From an uncultured Clostridium sp. (GTDB lineage: Bacteria; Bacillota; Clostridia; TANB77; CAG-508), in contig USRT01000016.1 in assembly GCA_900557195.1 (NCBI GenBank), positions 1 through 44,635 of the forward strand: 44,635 nucleotides of DNA, written 5' to 3'. This document shows, one piece after another, positions 19,801 through 29,691 of the stretch. Under the pieces are notes generated by a model that was given only the letters and a program-made list of their open reading frames with translations, searched no databases and was not told the origin of the DNA. The translations under genes and the position numbers were made by a program. The number at the start of each line of letters is the position of its first letter. Within the stretch, counting starts at the first letter, position 1.

Positions 19801-22239
19801 AATACATCTGAAACTAATGCACATCTTAAATAACTACCTTCTAATAAATCATGACTAAGTACTCTATTCTCAGGAATCTCTTTATCCAAACAAGTATAAA
19901 AAGTATTGACATCATAAATTCCCTTTCCTGTGAAAATCCCCTCATCAAAATTGTCTTGATAGGTATCTGATATAGCATTTGTATATGAATCTGTTCCTCC
20001 CATTCCTGCAAAAATTTTTGTAAATGTACTTTTTCTACTAGCAATAAGTCCGAATTCCAACTCTTGGTTGCATTATAGCATGACCATCTAAAACCTTATC
20101 TTTTGTATGATTTAAGATTGGCAAATTTAGCACATGTGCCATTGCTCCAGTTAACTCTAGTGCAGAATTAAGTGCTAAGTCTGTATCTGAATCTAATGTT
20201 ATAATATATTTAATTTTAGGTAAATTTAAATTATTATCCTTTTTCCAATCCTCTATGGTATTTACTTTAAATGGATTCTTTGTTTTTCCTAATATATATG
20301 AATTAAATTGGTTAATAAATCCTCTTTTTCTTTCCCAACCTAAAAATTTAGCTTCCGACTCATTCCAGAATCTTTTTCTATAAATAAAGTTAAATTTTGG
20401 AAAACTTGCATCTTTATATTTTTCATTTAGAAGATTCACCATATTTATTCCAGCTTTAGCAACTTTTTCATCAAAACTTTCTATCTCCTTATCACTACTG
20501 CTACAATCTCCAAGTAATGTAAAATACAGATTTTCACTCTTGTTTGCTAAATAATATACTTCTAACTTTTTCATTAATTCTTCTACTTTGTCTTTAGATT
20601 TTATAATTGTTGGTATTATAACCATAGTAGAATTTTCTTTTGGTATTCCATTTGTAAAATCAAGCTTTGGTATCATTTTAGGAGGAACAAGTTTACTAAG
20701 TAAATATTGCATAATCTGAACAATGATTGTTTGAACTGGAATAAAGCAAAGTAATCCTAAAATAACAGATATTAATATATTCTTAGTTTGAAAGTACATT
20801 AAAGATGCAATCATAAATGTAAATATTAGACTAAATATACATATACTAGAAATATATATTTTTGCTTTCTTTTCATAGCTTGCAAATTTAATCTTCTTAT
20901 TTAATAAGTTAGATATTAATTCTTGCTTTCCATCATCTATTAAATAATATCCAATATGTGATTTTTTTAAATTTATAATTTTATTATTATCTTTAATTAT
21001 ATCTAATCTCTTATCATTTATATCTATCTTGTCAGACTGCTTATTATTCATATCATCTGTTGATTCAAAACTTTCATTTTTTGTATTTATATTATCATTT
21101 ATCTGTAAATCTAAATTTTTTGCTTTGTCAAATTGATTACTATTTTCCTTATTTTCTACTTCTTGTATTAATTTATCATATGAATTTTGTGCAAGTTCTA
21201 AACACTTTTTAGCTATATATATTTCTGATATCTTTGTTTTCTTAGAAATATCTTTTATTTTATTTCTATAATATATTTTTGTTTTATAATCCATACTTTC
21301 ATAAACTTTAACTGGATCGTTTTTTAATATTTCTTCTACACCATTTATTTCTTCAAATATCTCCAAAAAGTTTATACGAAGAATAGTATTAATACTAGTT
21401 ATAGCATTCCCCATAGAAACTTTTTTTACTGCTATATCAAAATGTTCTTTTTTAATAACTTCTGCCAAATTTGTTCCCATCTTTTCTACTTGATTTTCTA
21501 ATATTTTCAAAAAGCTATATGATTGTTTTCCATAAGACTTTAATCTATATGACATATATTCAATAAACGGATACTTCATCTCTCCATATCCTAAAATATC
21601 TGTTTTATAACTAGGTAAATTCTTGTATTTTAATGTATCTTGCTTTTTATTTTCTACCAATCTCTCTATAATATTTTCAGCCTTATATTTTTGTATTTGT
21701 GAAGAATATATTTTTTCGCACAAACCTCTTATTTTTTCAATTAATGCTATTTGTAAAAACAACCCTATATTCCATATTTCATCCATACTTAGTGTATTTT
21801 TATTTTGATAGCTTTTTAATAAATTACTTAAAATATCACCATCTATTTTAGAATCTGTATATGCAATAATTTCAGATGCTAAAACATAAATTCTTGCAAA
21901 ACCTTTGTAATTACCATTAGATATTCCTAAAAAATTCTCATACTTTTTTAAAGATAAATCTCTAATTATTGTTTTTACAGTTTTTTCTATTATATAAAAA
22001 TTATCTAGAATCCATTCACCAGCTGGATGAATAGGAATGTCATTTTTTAAATGCTCATTTAATAATACATATACCATATTTATAAATTCATAATTCTCTT
22101 TAACTCTAGGAACAGGATAAGTATTTTTATCAGATTTATTTTTTAAAATATGGCTTGATGCTATTCTTTGTAAATAATTTTCTAATTGATTTTTATTTAA
22201 AACCGCACCATTTATATTTAACACTTTATATTTCTTCAA
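13890..22239 (-). CDS. ndvB: Cyclic beta-1,2-glucan synthase (NdvB-like, GT84 plus GH94) with seven +1 recoding sites
   Basis: A single giant gene of about 2,780 residues, the usual size of cyclic beta-1,2-glucan synthases. Order: N-terminal region; two membrane segments near residues 450-510; GT84 glycosyltransferase core (ITLDSDTD, GKGIYDV, LSHDLLEG, HRWIRGDYQ); more membrane segments; glycoamylase-like domain (GTAFEYLMP, SYGSIMW, YMAHHQGLILLS); C-terminal GH94 phosphorylase-like domain (SGDWNDGFSTVG, RGGWTWYTGSSSW). It reads as eight pieces, and all seven joints are an in-frame CGG where skipping C continues the family sequence through a conserved Gly. I see no other frame error or internal stop. 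The start is probably TTG at 22239 with AAGGAG upstream; ATG 22260 and TTG 22284 are alternatives. Such enzymes make periplasmic or secreted cyclic or linear glucans from UDP-glucose. Confidence 0.93.
14788..14790 (-). other. CGG +1 recoding site 7 in ndvB
   Basis: CTA CGG ATT becomes CTA GGA TTT TTT ATG (ESVWLGFFMYKVL), within the GH94 domain just after the catalytic GDWNDG segment. Confidence 0.9.
15251..15253 (-). other. CGG +1 recoding site 6 in ndvB
   Basis: TTC CGG TTA TAG would stop. Skipping C gives TTC GGT TAT AGA GAC (GAFGYRDQLQD), a hallmark of the GH94 domain. Confidence 0.92.
16008..16010 (-). other. CGG +1 recoding site 5 in ndvB
   Basis: CTT CGG ATT becomes CTT GGA TTA AAT CCA ATG CCA (WSLGLNPMPD); the unshifted frame stops five codons later. 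Confidence 0.88.
18166..18168 (-). other. CGG +1 recoding site 4 in ndvB
   Basis: CTA CGG ATT becomes CTA GGA TTA AAA AGA GGT (GIPWLGLKRGLEEEL), inside the glycoamylase-like domain. Confidence 0.9.
18695..18697 (-). other. CGG +1 recoding site 3 in ndvB
   Basis: GTT CGG ATA becomes GTT GGA TAT TTA TAT (SVDSGNFVGYLYVVKQ), a conserved segment of the family. Confidence 0.9.
18894..18896 (-). other. CGG +1 recoding site 2 in ndvB
   Basis: CTT CGG ACT becomes CTT GGA CTA TTA GCT (TSPTNIGLGLLAVISAYDLG), a conserved segment of the family. Confidence 0.92.
20050..20052 (-). other. CGG +1 recoding site 1 in ndvB
   Basis: ATT CGG ACT TAT TGC TAG would stop. Skipping C gives ATT GGA CTT ATT GCT (QPRVGIGLIASRKSTF), within the GT84 core at about residue 730. 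Confidence 0.9.
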
Positions 22240-22334
22240 AATCTCCACTCCTTGCATCATATGTTTTACACATATTTTCTCCAAGTAGTGGAAATTTTAT
22301 GCATGAAAAAAAACAAACATTTGCGAACATTTCG

Positions 22335-22652
22335 GAACATTAGGGACTGGGTTTAATGTTCAGGCAGACGAACATCTGGGACATGGTTTAATTTTCAAAA
22401 AAATAAACATTGAAAACGAAATTATAATTTCCGTTTTCAATGTTCATTCTTTACTATATAAAAAGTTATTCAAAATTCACTTATCTAATAATCCCAAATA
22501 TAAATTTTGTTTTTTTTAATGCTTATTTAGTAATAAATATACCAATTTTATAAATTCATAATTTTATTTAAGCCTTAGGAATAAGATAATTTAACGCTTC
22601 CCCTGTCCTTAATGTTCAAGATAAGTGAACATTTTCCCGTTCCCAATGTTTC
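22335..22652. repeat. Cluster of degenerate GAACAT...GGGAC...ATGTTC repeats
   Basis: The roughly 420-base gap upstream of ndvB holds no gene that I can support. It contains four degraded copies of the repeat seen at 1.5 kb: 22335-22361 and 22370-22396 in one orientation, 22591-22617 and 22626-22652 in the other. Between them is a separate long hairpin at 22406-22444. Confidence 0.65.
22406..22444. terminator. Long hairpin upstream of ndvB, possible terminator
   Basis: AACATTGAAAACG pairs with CGTTTTCAATGTT, and the AT-rich loop can extend the stem. It lies downstream of the acidic-protein gene and upstream of ndvB, so it could end transcription of the former. Confidence 0.55.
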
Positions 22653-22661
22653 AATATTTAA

Positions 22662-23826
22662 TCACCATCTAGAACGATTATTTGGATTAAATGGATCTGC
22701 TATTGGTGGTAGTCCGTCATCATCGTCATCATCTCTATCTAATTCTTCTTCTGCTTCTTCCTCTTCCTCTGATTCTTGTTCTTCTCCATCATCATCTATA
22801 TTATATATATGTGCTTCTTCACCTCTTCCGAGTTAACTCTTCATATTTATCAATTTCTGTTGTGATATCATCATTTGTAGTATTTTTCATCATATCATCT
22901 ACTTCTTTTGTTGTTTTTTGTCTTACATCTCCTCTAGTTTCTAAATCTGAAGACATATATTTTTGATTTATATTATCCCATCTAAGTTCCTGAAACTCTA
23001 AAACACCTGTTGGATTTAAATTTACTGCAAAGTCATATTCATTATTTCCTTTTAATTGCAAAATAGCTGAAATACTTTGAGTTGTTACAGGATTTCCATC
23101 ACTATCTAAATCTACAGATGTCTTCATTGTTCCTTTTCCTGGCATAATTGTTTCTGCTTCTACAATTTTACCATTATCTTTTCCTATTATTATAAATTCA
23201 TTTCTACTTTTAGAATATGCAAGTCTTGCGTATCCATCAAAACCTCTTGCCTCTGGAACTTTATCATAAAATCTTTTATCTACAATTTCAGTACAAGATT
23301 CTATATCTCCCTCTTCTAATCCAAGCTCTGATTCTATTTCTTTTGGATTTACAGCATCTTTATCTTCTTCCTTTTTATCTTCGTTATCTTTATTTCTTTC
23401 GTCTTCTGGTTTTTTATTTTCTTCTTGCTCAAGTCTTCTTTCTAAATCTTCCTTTGTTATAACCGTAGGTTTTCTTTTACTCAAATTTAAAGCTTTATAA
23501 TAACCTTCTGAACACTTTGCTAAAGTCTTTTTATACTCATTTGTAAAAGATAATACTCCTTTTTCATCAGTTGTTGCTATAAGCTGTCCATCTTTGTAAA
23601 ATTCAAATATAGATATTTTTTTCCCGCTTTTTCCTTCAATTTCTTTTTCTACTATTGTTACATCTGTTTCTCCAAGTCCTAATCCATCTCTATCTAGATT
23701 CATAAACACAAATTCATCAAATTGATAAAAGTTTTTTACATTTTGCTCCTTTAAATATTCACTAAATCCTTCGTTTATATTTTGTACTTCTGTACCGTTT
23801 TTATTATTTACATTACTTTCTTTCAC
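22662..23826 (-). CDS. Hypothetical protein with acidic C-terminal tail reached through a +1 recoding site
   Basis: About 387 residues after joining; no signal peptide. A possible Cna-B/carboxypeptidase-like fold lies near residues 55-95 (KISIFEFYKDGQLIATTDEKGVLSFTNEY). A charged linker at about 135-170 is rich in E, K and D. A second domain at about 175-300 is unassigned. The first frame ends ELT, then CGG (22830-22828), KR, stop. Skipping C gives ELTGRGEEAHIYNIDDDGEE and a further 50 or so strongly acidic residues ending PFNPNNRSRW. The extension shows the same AT-rich codon use as the body. I do not recognise the family. It lies upstream of ndvB on the same strand, with a hairpin and repeats between. 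Confidence 0.75.
22828..22830 (-). other. CGG +1 recoding site in the acidic hypothetical gene
   Basis: ACT CGG AAG AGG TGA would stop. Skipping C gives ACT GGA AGA GGT GAA GAA and a 55-codon open extension. No conserved domain tests this joint, so support is pattern, openness and composition only. Confidence 0.7.
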
Positions 23827-23978
23827 ATTACATCACCTAAATTTATTCTAACATATTATAATAAATTAGACAATATGTTAGTTAAATATTAGAAACAATT
23901 GTAATCACTTATTTATATACTATTCAGTTCTTACTAATTAAATCTTACTATACATCTGATTTATTAGACAAAAATATA

Positions 23979-24004
23979 CCAGAGTCCCAACAAAGGAACT
24001 CTGG
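23979..24004 (-). terminator. Terminator of outlier cassette 2
   Basis: CCAGAGTTCC pairs with GGACTCTGG, followed on the minus strand by a T-rich stretch. It lies ten bases past the stop codon. Confidence 0.75.
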
Positions 24005-24014
24005 CAAAAAAGGT

Positions 24015-24437
24015 TTACGACCACCAGTCAGTATTTTCTGGAATCCATCCGTCATATATGGTCTGATACCTTTCATAATAAATGTGTACCATTCCATCAA
24101 ACTTCTCATGTTCCATATAAAAGAATGTTTCCCCCTCTTTTATATAGTCCACTACTTCTGCCTGACTGTTTCTCACTACAACTGATGTTGTTAAAATAGT
24201 TCCCTCCTTATAAGAGAACCGATCATACTCTGGTAGGTACTCTCGTACCTCCAACGTAGTTACAGTTGTAGTAGTCGCTGTTGTTACGGTGGTAGTAATT
24301 GTTGTTGCAGTTACCATTTTGGTTTCTTTTGGTGGTTTTTCATCTTTCCCTGTCACTATTGTAATTATCGCCAAGGTGATTATTCCTAGAGCTACAGCAA
24401 CAATTGTAGCATTCGCTACAGATATTTTCCGTTTCAT
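24015..24437 (-). CDS. Membrane-anchored Thr-rich/SH3-like protein of foreign composition, CGG at codon 3
   Basis: A 140-residue protein. A hydrophobic anchor lies at residues about 10-30 (ATIVAVALGIITLAIITIVTG). A Thr/Val-rich linker at about 41-63 follows (TATTITTTVTTATTTTVTT). The C-terminal domain (VVRNSQAEVVDYIKEGETFF ... YDGWIPENTDWW) has the look of a bacterial SH3-like domain. G+C content and codon choice are clearly higher than the neighbours (GAC, ACC, GGG, CAG). It has its own promoter, ribosome site (AAAGGAAG) and terminator. It contains two in-frame CGG codons read as Arg with no frame change: codon 3 (MKRKI) and the one in YDRFSY. A host +1 shift at codon 3 would stop translation after six residues. 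It is probably a recent acquisition. Confidence 0.8.
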   Translation of the reverse strand: MKRKISVANATIVAVALGIITLAIITIVTGKDEKPPKETKMVTATTITTTVTTATTTTVTTLEVREYLPEYDRFSYKEGTILTTSVVVRNSQAEVVDYIKEGETFFYMEHEKFDGMVHIYYERYQTIYDGWIPENTDWWS

Positions 24438-24481
24438 TTTTTCTTCCTTTCTTTTTTATTTCCCATATTTGGGTTTATTTA

Positions 24482-24510
24482 ATTGTAACAAATTCATGCT
24501 TGAAAGTCAA
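24482..24510 (-). promoter_or_regulatory. Sigma-70-type promoter of outlier cassette 2
   Basis: Minus strand TTGACT and TACAAT with a 17-base spacer, about 50 bases upstream of the start codon. The architecture matches that of cassette 1. Confidence 0.7.
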
Positions 24511-24663
24511 ACTTTATGTAAAACAGATAATCATAAGTGAATATTTCAAACAACTTAACATCTTCATTATTCCCTCTTAATGCCATTAACTATTTCTAAT
24601 ACTTTCAGGTAATCCCCTAAAAAAATATCTAAAAGATGCTAGCATAAACTTATTAAAATAAAA

Positions 24664-24703
24664 GTGGAAAAGATTACACTATTTCAATTATAACCTTTTC
24701 CGC
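24664..24703 (-). terminator. Terminator of the LPQTG surface-protein gene
   Basis: GCGGAAAAGGTTA pairs (with G-U pairs) with TAATCTTTTCCAC. T-rich flanks on both sides make it possibly bidirectional. Confidence 0.7.
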
Positions 24704-24801
24704 TCTTTTTTACTTGTTATTTATATTTAACATACTTCCTATATATCATTACCCAAATATTTAGTACACCATAATCTATCTAGCAAAACATAGTTTATAC
24801 A

Positions 24802-27800
24802 TTAATATTTTTTATAAATGAAATATGCTGCAAATGTTATTAAAAACATTCCTATAATTACAAATATTCCACATTTTAACATACTATCTGCTTCTCCTGT
24901 TTGAGGAAGAATGCTTGGTTTTTTTACTTTAACATTTTCAAAATCCTCATCATCTTCTAATCCATTTATTATAGATGTAACACTTGAATTTTCTGCTTCT
25001 TGTCTTTTATATTCTGAAAATTCCTTTGGTAATATTGTATTATCTGGGCTAGAGTCTTTATCATCTATATTATCTTCTGCTATAAAAGCTATATTAACTA
25101 ATCTACCCTCTTTTTCAGCATCAGCTGTTACTTTTAATACAACTTTTACATCTAAATATGCAGGACTACCTTCACCTGAATATGCTGGTATAACACTTCC
25201 ATTTAAATAATCTGTTGCAATAAATATTGCATCTTTACTATCATTAGTAATCTTTCCATCTTTATCTAACATCTTCCAATTATATTGATTATTAACCACA
25301 TTATTTGGTACAAATTCAAGTCCTTGTGGTAAGTAATCTTTAATAACTGTTGCTGTACCATCTATAGCACCTTCATTATATATTCTCATTGTATATAATA
25401 TGTAATCTCCAATTTTTACATCTAATGGTTTCTTTGTTTGAGAATATTCTATGTTTCCAGTTGTATTATTCAATTTTGCTACTGGAACTCTGCTAACATC
25501 TAATGGCTTTTCATTAACACTTGTTATAAATTTTCTTAAAGCCAAATCACCTATTTCTTTTGTAGGGTCATTTGGTAATATTATTATCAGATTATTAGTT
25601 CCATCATATTTCTCTATTTTTACTTTTCCTGAATAATCTCCAATGTTTTTTACAGACTTAATTTCATATGAATCTTCATCTTCATTTAATCCTACTTCTA
25701 ACTCAAAAGTAATTGGTTTTTCGAATTTTATATATCCATTAATTGTCTCTATTTCTTCTATTTGATATTTATGAACTCCTGCTTTTAAAATAGAAATGTC
25801 ATTAATTTGTATACATCCATTTTCACCATTTATTTGTTCTGTTACGAAATCTTTGTCAATCACATTATTATCTTCATCATCTATAGCTACTATATGAAGC
25901 TTTACGCCATTTAGTCCTTCTTTTGTCTCTGAATTTATTTTTCTTACTGCAATATTATATTTACCATCTATTTCATAGTCTGGAGCTATTTGATCATTAA
26001 CTACATTTACTTGTATTAGATTTTCATTAAATATAATTTTTCCATTATCAAATACTTGCTCTGTTTTAGGCTCTAATCCATATTGCTCATTCACTTTTCT
26101 TGTTTTAACACTAAATCTAATAGGCTCATCTATTAAAACATATCCTTCTGGAGCTTTCTTCTCTGTAATAGTGAAATTATATGTTTCTCCTTCATTTTCT
26201 ATTTTATTTTGTGGTAAACTTATATAACCATTTTCATCTGTAGTAAGTATTTCTTTATATATTTCTGTTGATTCTTTAGTTATTATAGTTTCAAATTCTG
26301 CACCTTTTAATCTTTTATTCGAATCTAATCTGTCTGCTTTAATCAACTCGAAATCAAATGAACCTTTTATCTTTTGATTTTTAACATCTAATAATATCGT
26401 ACTATTTTGTTTATTTATAGTAACATCTTCTCTATTTCCATCTTTAATATTTAGTTCATCGCCATCTATTACATAATTACCATTCTCTAATTTTGTTTTG
26501 ATATTAATCTTTATTGGTTCTAATTTTTTATAATTTCCAGATAATCTTTCATTTATAATAAGAGTGTAATTTTCTATTCCACTAATATTTATATCTTTAA
26601 TCTCTATAATACCATCATCAGATGTTTTTCCTGTTTCTAATCCTGTTAAATTTACTTTTTCTCCATTTAAGCTATGTACTAATTCAATTGGATTGTTATT
26701 ACTATCTACTGCTGTAACATCAAATATAATTCCATTTAAAAGATTTTTTGTATCTAAATCTCTTTTTGTTAATTTAATTCCATAAGATCCTTTTATTTTT
26801 TTATTTGGTACTGTTACATCTATTAGTTCATTTTGTACTACTACTATTGCACCATCTTCTTCATATCTGTCTATTGGTTTTAATACATATTTATTATCTT
26901 TTAATATTGAAACAACCTCAAATTCAATCTTTCCCTTTGGATTATATCCATTTGGAGCTGAAGTTTCTTCAACACTTACTGTATATTTTTTTCCTTCATC
27001 AGGAATTTCAATCTTATCTAAAGTTACTTCACCTAAATTATTAGTCTTATCTGTCTTTTGTGCTATTATATTTTCTCCATCTTTTACTATAATTTCAAAT
27101 GTAGCATCTGCTAGCTTATTACTACTATTATCACTATCAACTTTATTAACTTTTATTAATAAACTACCTTTTTTTGGTGTTTCTTTTGTATTTAAAACAC
27201 TAGTTCTTACCATTTTTTGAACAGATCCAAATTGTGATTTATGTATTTCACCACCTGGATTAGATACTTTATCTGCAATTACACTTGCATTTATTGTACA
27301 TCCAACAATAACATTTGCACTTGGAGCTAAAATTGTTCCTATTATATTATTTTTATCTATTCTTATATCACCATTATAAGAAGTATTTGAATCATTATTA
27401 TAAAAATTCCATAATATTCTTGTACTTAGCGAACTCCAAGAAAAATCTCCATCTAATTCTCCCCATTCAATTGTATTTGATAGACTTATCTCATCTAGTC
27501 CTGACATATCTACATTTATAACTAGATATTTGCCATTTTCTAAGTATTTACTTAAATCAAGAGTCTCACTTTGTGCTACACCATTATTTAATCCATTTAC
27601 TTGTCCGTTTTCATATATAGCTCCATCTGCATCTAAATTTATAACATTAACAGTTTCAGAACTTGCTACATCATTATATAATTTACTAGAATATGCATTT
27701 AGTTTTGTAAATTCACTTGCAAAGTCTATTATATTATAATCATTTTTTCTATCTTGTAACTCATATGATGTTCCATTCCATACAACTTTATAATTATCTC

Positions 27801-29283
27801 CATCATTTAGTTTATATTGTTTTGCTACATTTATAATTGCAGAAACATATACTTCATTTGTACTAATGTCTTTTTTTATTTTTACATATGTTGGAGCTTC
27901 ACTAGATTCTACTTGTACTCCACCATCTTCCCATTTTCTTGTCCATTCTACCTTTTTTAATGTAGTAATTCTTTCATTATTCTCTATAGATTCTGTAACA
28001 GTTACAACTTCATCTACATCATTCCATGTATCAAATTTAATATATGTTGACTTTTGATTTTCATTAGGTATATATTTACTTAAATCTTTTCCTTCATAAT
28101 CAGTTACATCTTCAATAGTACTTATATCAATATATCCAGTAAAATCTGGAGTTATATCTTGAGAATTAATTTTACTATATACTTCATACATAGGCTCTAA
28201 TGCTGTATTAACACTATAATTGTTTACAATCTCCTTCACGCCACTATTTTGAACACTATTTTGTATTAAACTATCATATGTAATTTCATCATATGATGTA
28301 TATATAATGTTACCACCTGCATTTTCTGAAACAACATATTTTATACTTCCATCTTCATTATATTTATAACTGTTAGTATATCCATTTTCTTGTAATACTT
28401 TATCATAGTTATTAAAATCTTTTTCAGCAACTACAACAAGTTCAAAGTCTTCTTCTGTTGCAGATATTACAGTTCCAGAATTAGGATGAGTTAAATTCTT
28501 ATTATTTTCAGATAATTCTAAAAATGCTGTCATTGGTATTACTAATTTAGGGCTATCTCCTTTATTTCCGTCTGCAGCATTATTTGTCCATTGTAATATA
28601 TTTTGAATATAAGAAACATTTCCTAAACTTGCCTCATTTGCAATTATTGTTGTTTCATCATCTCCATATGTTACAGTTACACCTTGTGATGTAACAGTAT
28701 TATTCATTATAGGATTATTGTTTTCATCTAATTCAAAAATATAATATTTTATATCTGAATCTAAATCAGTGAAGATTGCTGTTCCTTTTCCATTTACAGT
28801 TGTAACAGTAATTATTTCATGATCTGTTTTTATATAGTAACTTTCTCCTGTTACAGAATTAGTTTCCTTTGTAAATAATCCAAATTTGAATGTTCCATCT
28901 GCAAGATTCCCATCAACTTTATTAGTTACAGTTATAGAATAATCCTTATTTTTATAAATTTCTAATACAGCATTCGTAAAATTAAATATATGACCAATAT
29001 ATGCATTTTTTACAGCTATATTTCCTTCCATATGACTTTGTTGATGAAATGTATTTGCAAAAACTGAATAATCTATTGAAGTACCTAATCCCTTTATAAT
29101 ATCTGATACCGATATTGGCAATTTGTTATACAAATCATTTTCTTGTTCTAACACATTAGAGCTCTTTCTTGATTCTTCTACTGTTGCTTTTACTCCATTT
29201 ACAACATTAATCATTTGAGAAGCTACAATTATAAAACATGTTATAACAGCAATAATGTAAATATATTTCCCCACTTTCTTCAT
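24802..29283 (-). CDS. LPQTG-anchored surface protein: choice-of-anchor A domain plus SpaA/Cna-B repeats
   Basis: A 1,493-residue secreted wall protein. An N-terminal membrane/signal segment lies at residues about 7-28. A large N-terminal region includes NIIGTILAPSANVIVGCTINASVIA, typical of the choice-of-anchor A domain. Roughly residues 730-1230 hold at least four SpaA/Cna-B-like domains, each with a lysine strand near the start and an E-x-x-A-P-x-G-Y-type motif (EETSAPNGYNPKG, EKKAPEGYVLIDE), which usually form Lys-Asn isopeptide bonds. A DUF11-like domain follows (LALRKFITSVNEKPL ... RLVNIAFIAED). The C-terminus is a classical sortase signal: LPQTGE, hydrophobic segment, KKY. Probable role: adhesin or pilin-like scaffold. 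No in-frame CGG. It is transcribed divergently from cwlD. Confidence 0.9.
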   Translation of the reverse strand: MKKVGKYIYIIAVITCFIIVASQMINVVNGVKATVEESRKSSNVLEQENDLYNKLPISVSDIIKGLGTSIDYSVFANTFHQQSHMEGNIAVKNAYIGHIFNFTNAVLEIYKNKDYSITVTNKVDGNLADGTFKFGLFTKETNSVTGESYYIKTDHEIITVTTVNGKGTAIFTDLDSDIKYYIFELDENNNPIMNNTVTSQGVTVTYGDDETTIIANEASLGNVSYIQNILQWTNNAADGNKGDSPKLVIPMTAFLELSENNKNLTHPNSGTVISATEEDFELVVVAEKDFNNYDKVLQENGYTNSYKYNEDGSIKYVVSENAGGNIIYTSYDEITYDSLIQNSVQNSGVKEIVNNYSVNTALEPMYEVYSKINSQDITPDFTGYIDISTIEDVTDYEGKDLSKYIPNENQKSTYIKFDTWNDVDEVVTVTESIENNERITTLKKVEWTRKWEDGGVQVESSEAPTYVKIKKDISTNEVYVSAIINVAKQYKLNDGDNYKVVWNGTSYELQDRKNDYNIIDFASEFTKLNAYSSKLYNDVASSETVNVINLDADGAIYENGQVNGLNNGVAQSETLDLSKYLENGKYLVINVDMSGLDEISLSNTIEWGELDGDFSWSSLSTRILWNFYNNDSNTSYNGDIRIDKNNIIGTILAPSANVIVGCTINASVIADKVSNPGGEIHKSQFGSVQKMVRTSVLNTKETPKKGSLLIKVNKVDSDNSSNKLADATFEIIVKDGENIIAQKTDKTNNLGEVTLDKIEIPDEGKKYTVSVEETSAPNGYNPKGKIEFEVVSILKDNKYVLKPIDRYEEDGAIVVVQNELIDVTVPNKKIKGSYGIKLTKRDLDTKNLLNGIIFDVTAVDSNNNPIELVHSLNGEKVNLTGLETGKTSDDGIIEIKDINISGIENYTLIINERLSGNYKKLEPIKINIKTKLENGNYVIDGDELNIKDGNREDVTINKQNSTILLDVKNQKIKGSFDFELIKADRLDSNKRLKGAEFETIITKESTEIYKEILTTDENGYISLPQNKIENEGETYNFTITEKKAPEGYVLIDEPIRFSVKTRKVNEQYGLEPKTEQVFDNGKIIFNENLIQVNVVNDQIAPDYEIDGKYNIAVRKINSETKEGLNGVKLHIVAIDDEDNNVIDKDFVTEQINGENGCIQINDISILKAGVHKYQIEEIETINGYIKFEKPITFELEVGLNEDEDSYEIKSVKNIGDYSGKVKIEKYDGTNNLIIILPNDPTKEIGDLALRKFITSVNEKPLDVSRVPVAKLNNTTGNIEYSQTKKPLDVKIGDYILYTMRIYNEGAIDGTATVIKDYLPQGLEFVPNNVVNNQYNWKMLDKDGKITNDSKDAIFIATDYLNGSVIPAYSGEGSPAYLDVKVVLKVTADAEKEGRLVNIAFIAEDNIDDKDSSPDNTILPKEFSEYKRQEAENSSVTSIINGLEDDEDFENVKVKKPSILPQTGEADSMLKCGIFVIIGMFLITFAAYFIYKKY

Positions 29284-29691
29284 TTGACTTTACCTATTCC
29301 TTTCATATTAGAACCTATCCTAAAATAGTTTCTAATAAATATATTTATCTATACTTAAATTACACTATTTAATAAGTAAATTCAATATAAACAATATTAC
29401 AGAATTGTTAATTTATTGTAAACTTGGCAAATCTGCTTACGGAACTATATAAAGTCCAGTTTATATTTATAAATATTAAATTTATATTACAAAAATTTAT
29501 ATTTATAATTTTAAAATTTTGTAAATATAACGTAAGTCTTTATTCTGTAATGTTTAACAAATATTACAATAATATTACAATTTTTAAAGTTACTATTATA
29601 GTTAAATATAACTAATATATATTTAATTTTTAGTTCTAAAAAAATAAATTAGCCTATATATTTATATTAAAAGGTATTGGGGGAATTTTTT
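29284..29691. promoter_or_regulatory. Divergent promoter region of the LPQTG gene and cwlD
   Basis: About 400 very AT-rich bases without a gene. On the minus strand it carries TTCCGTA (29444-29438), TTGCCAA (29430-29424) and TTTACAATA (29422-29414). The same three words occur in the same order upstream of the 3,486-residue surface protein. No riboswitch fold is evident. Confidence 0.45.

Larger units (their letters stand above)
24438..24801. other. Intergenic region between cassette 2 and the LPQTG gene
   Basis: It holds the cassette 2 promoter at its left end and the terminator of the LPQTG surface-protein gene at 24664-24703. I see no gene in it. Confidence 0.6.
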
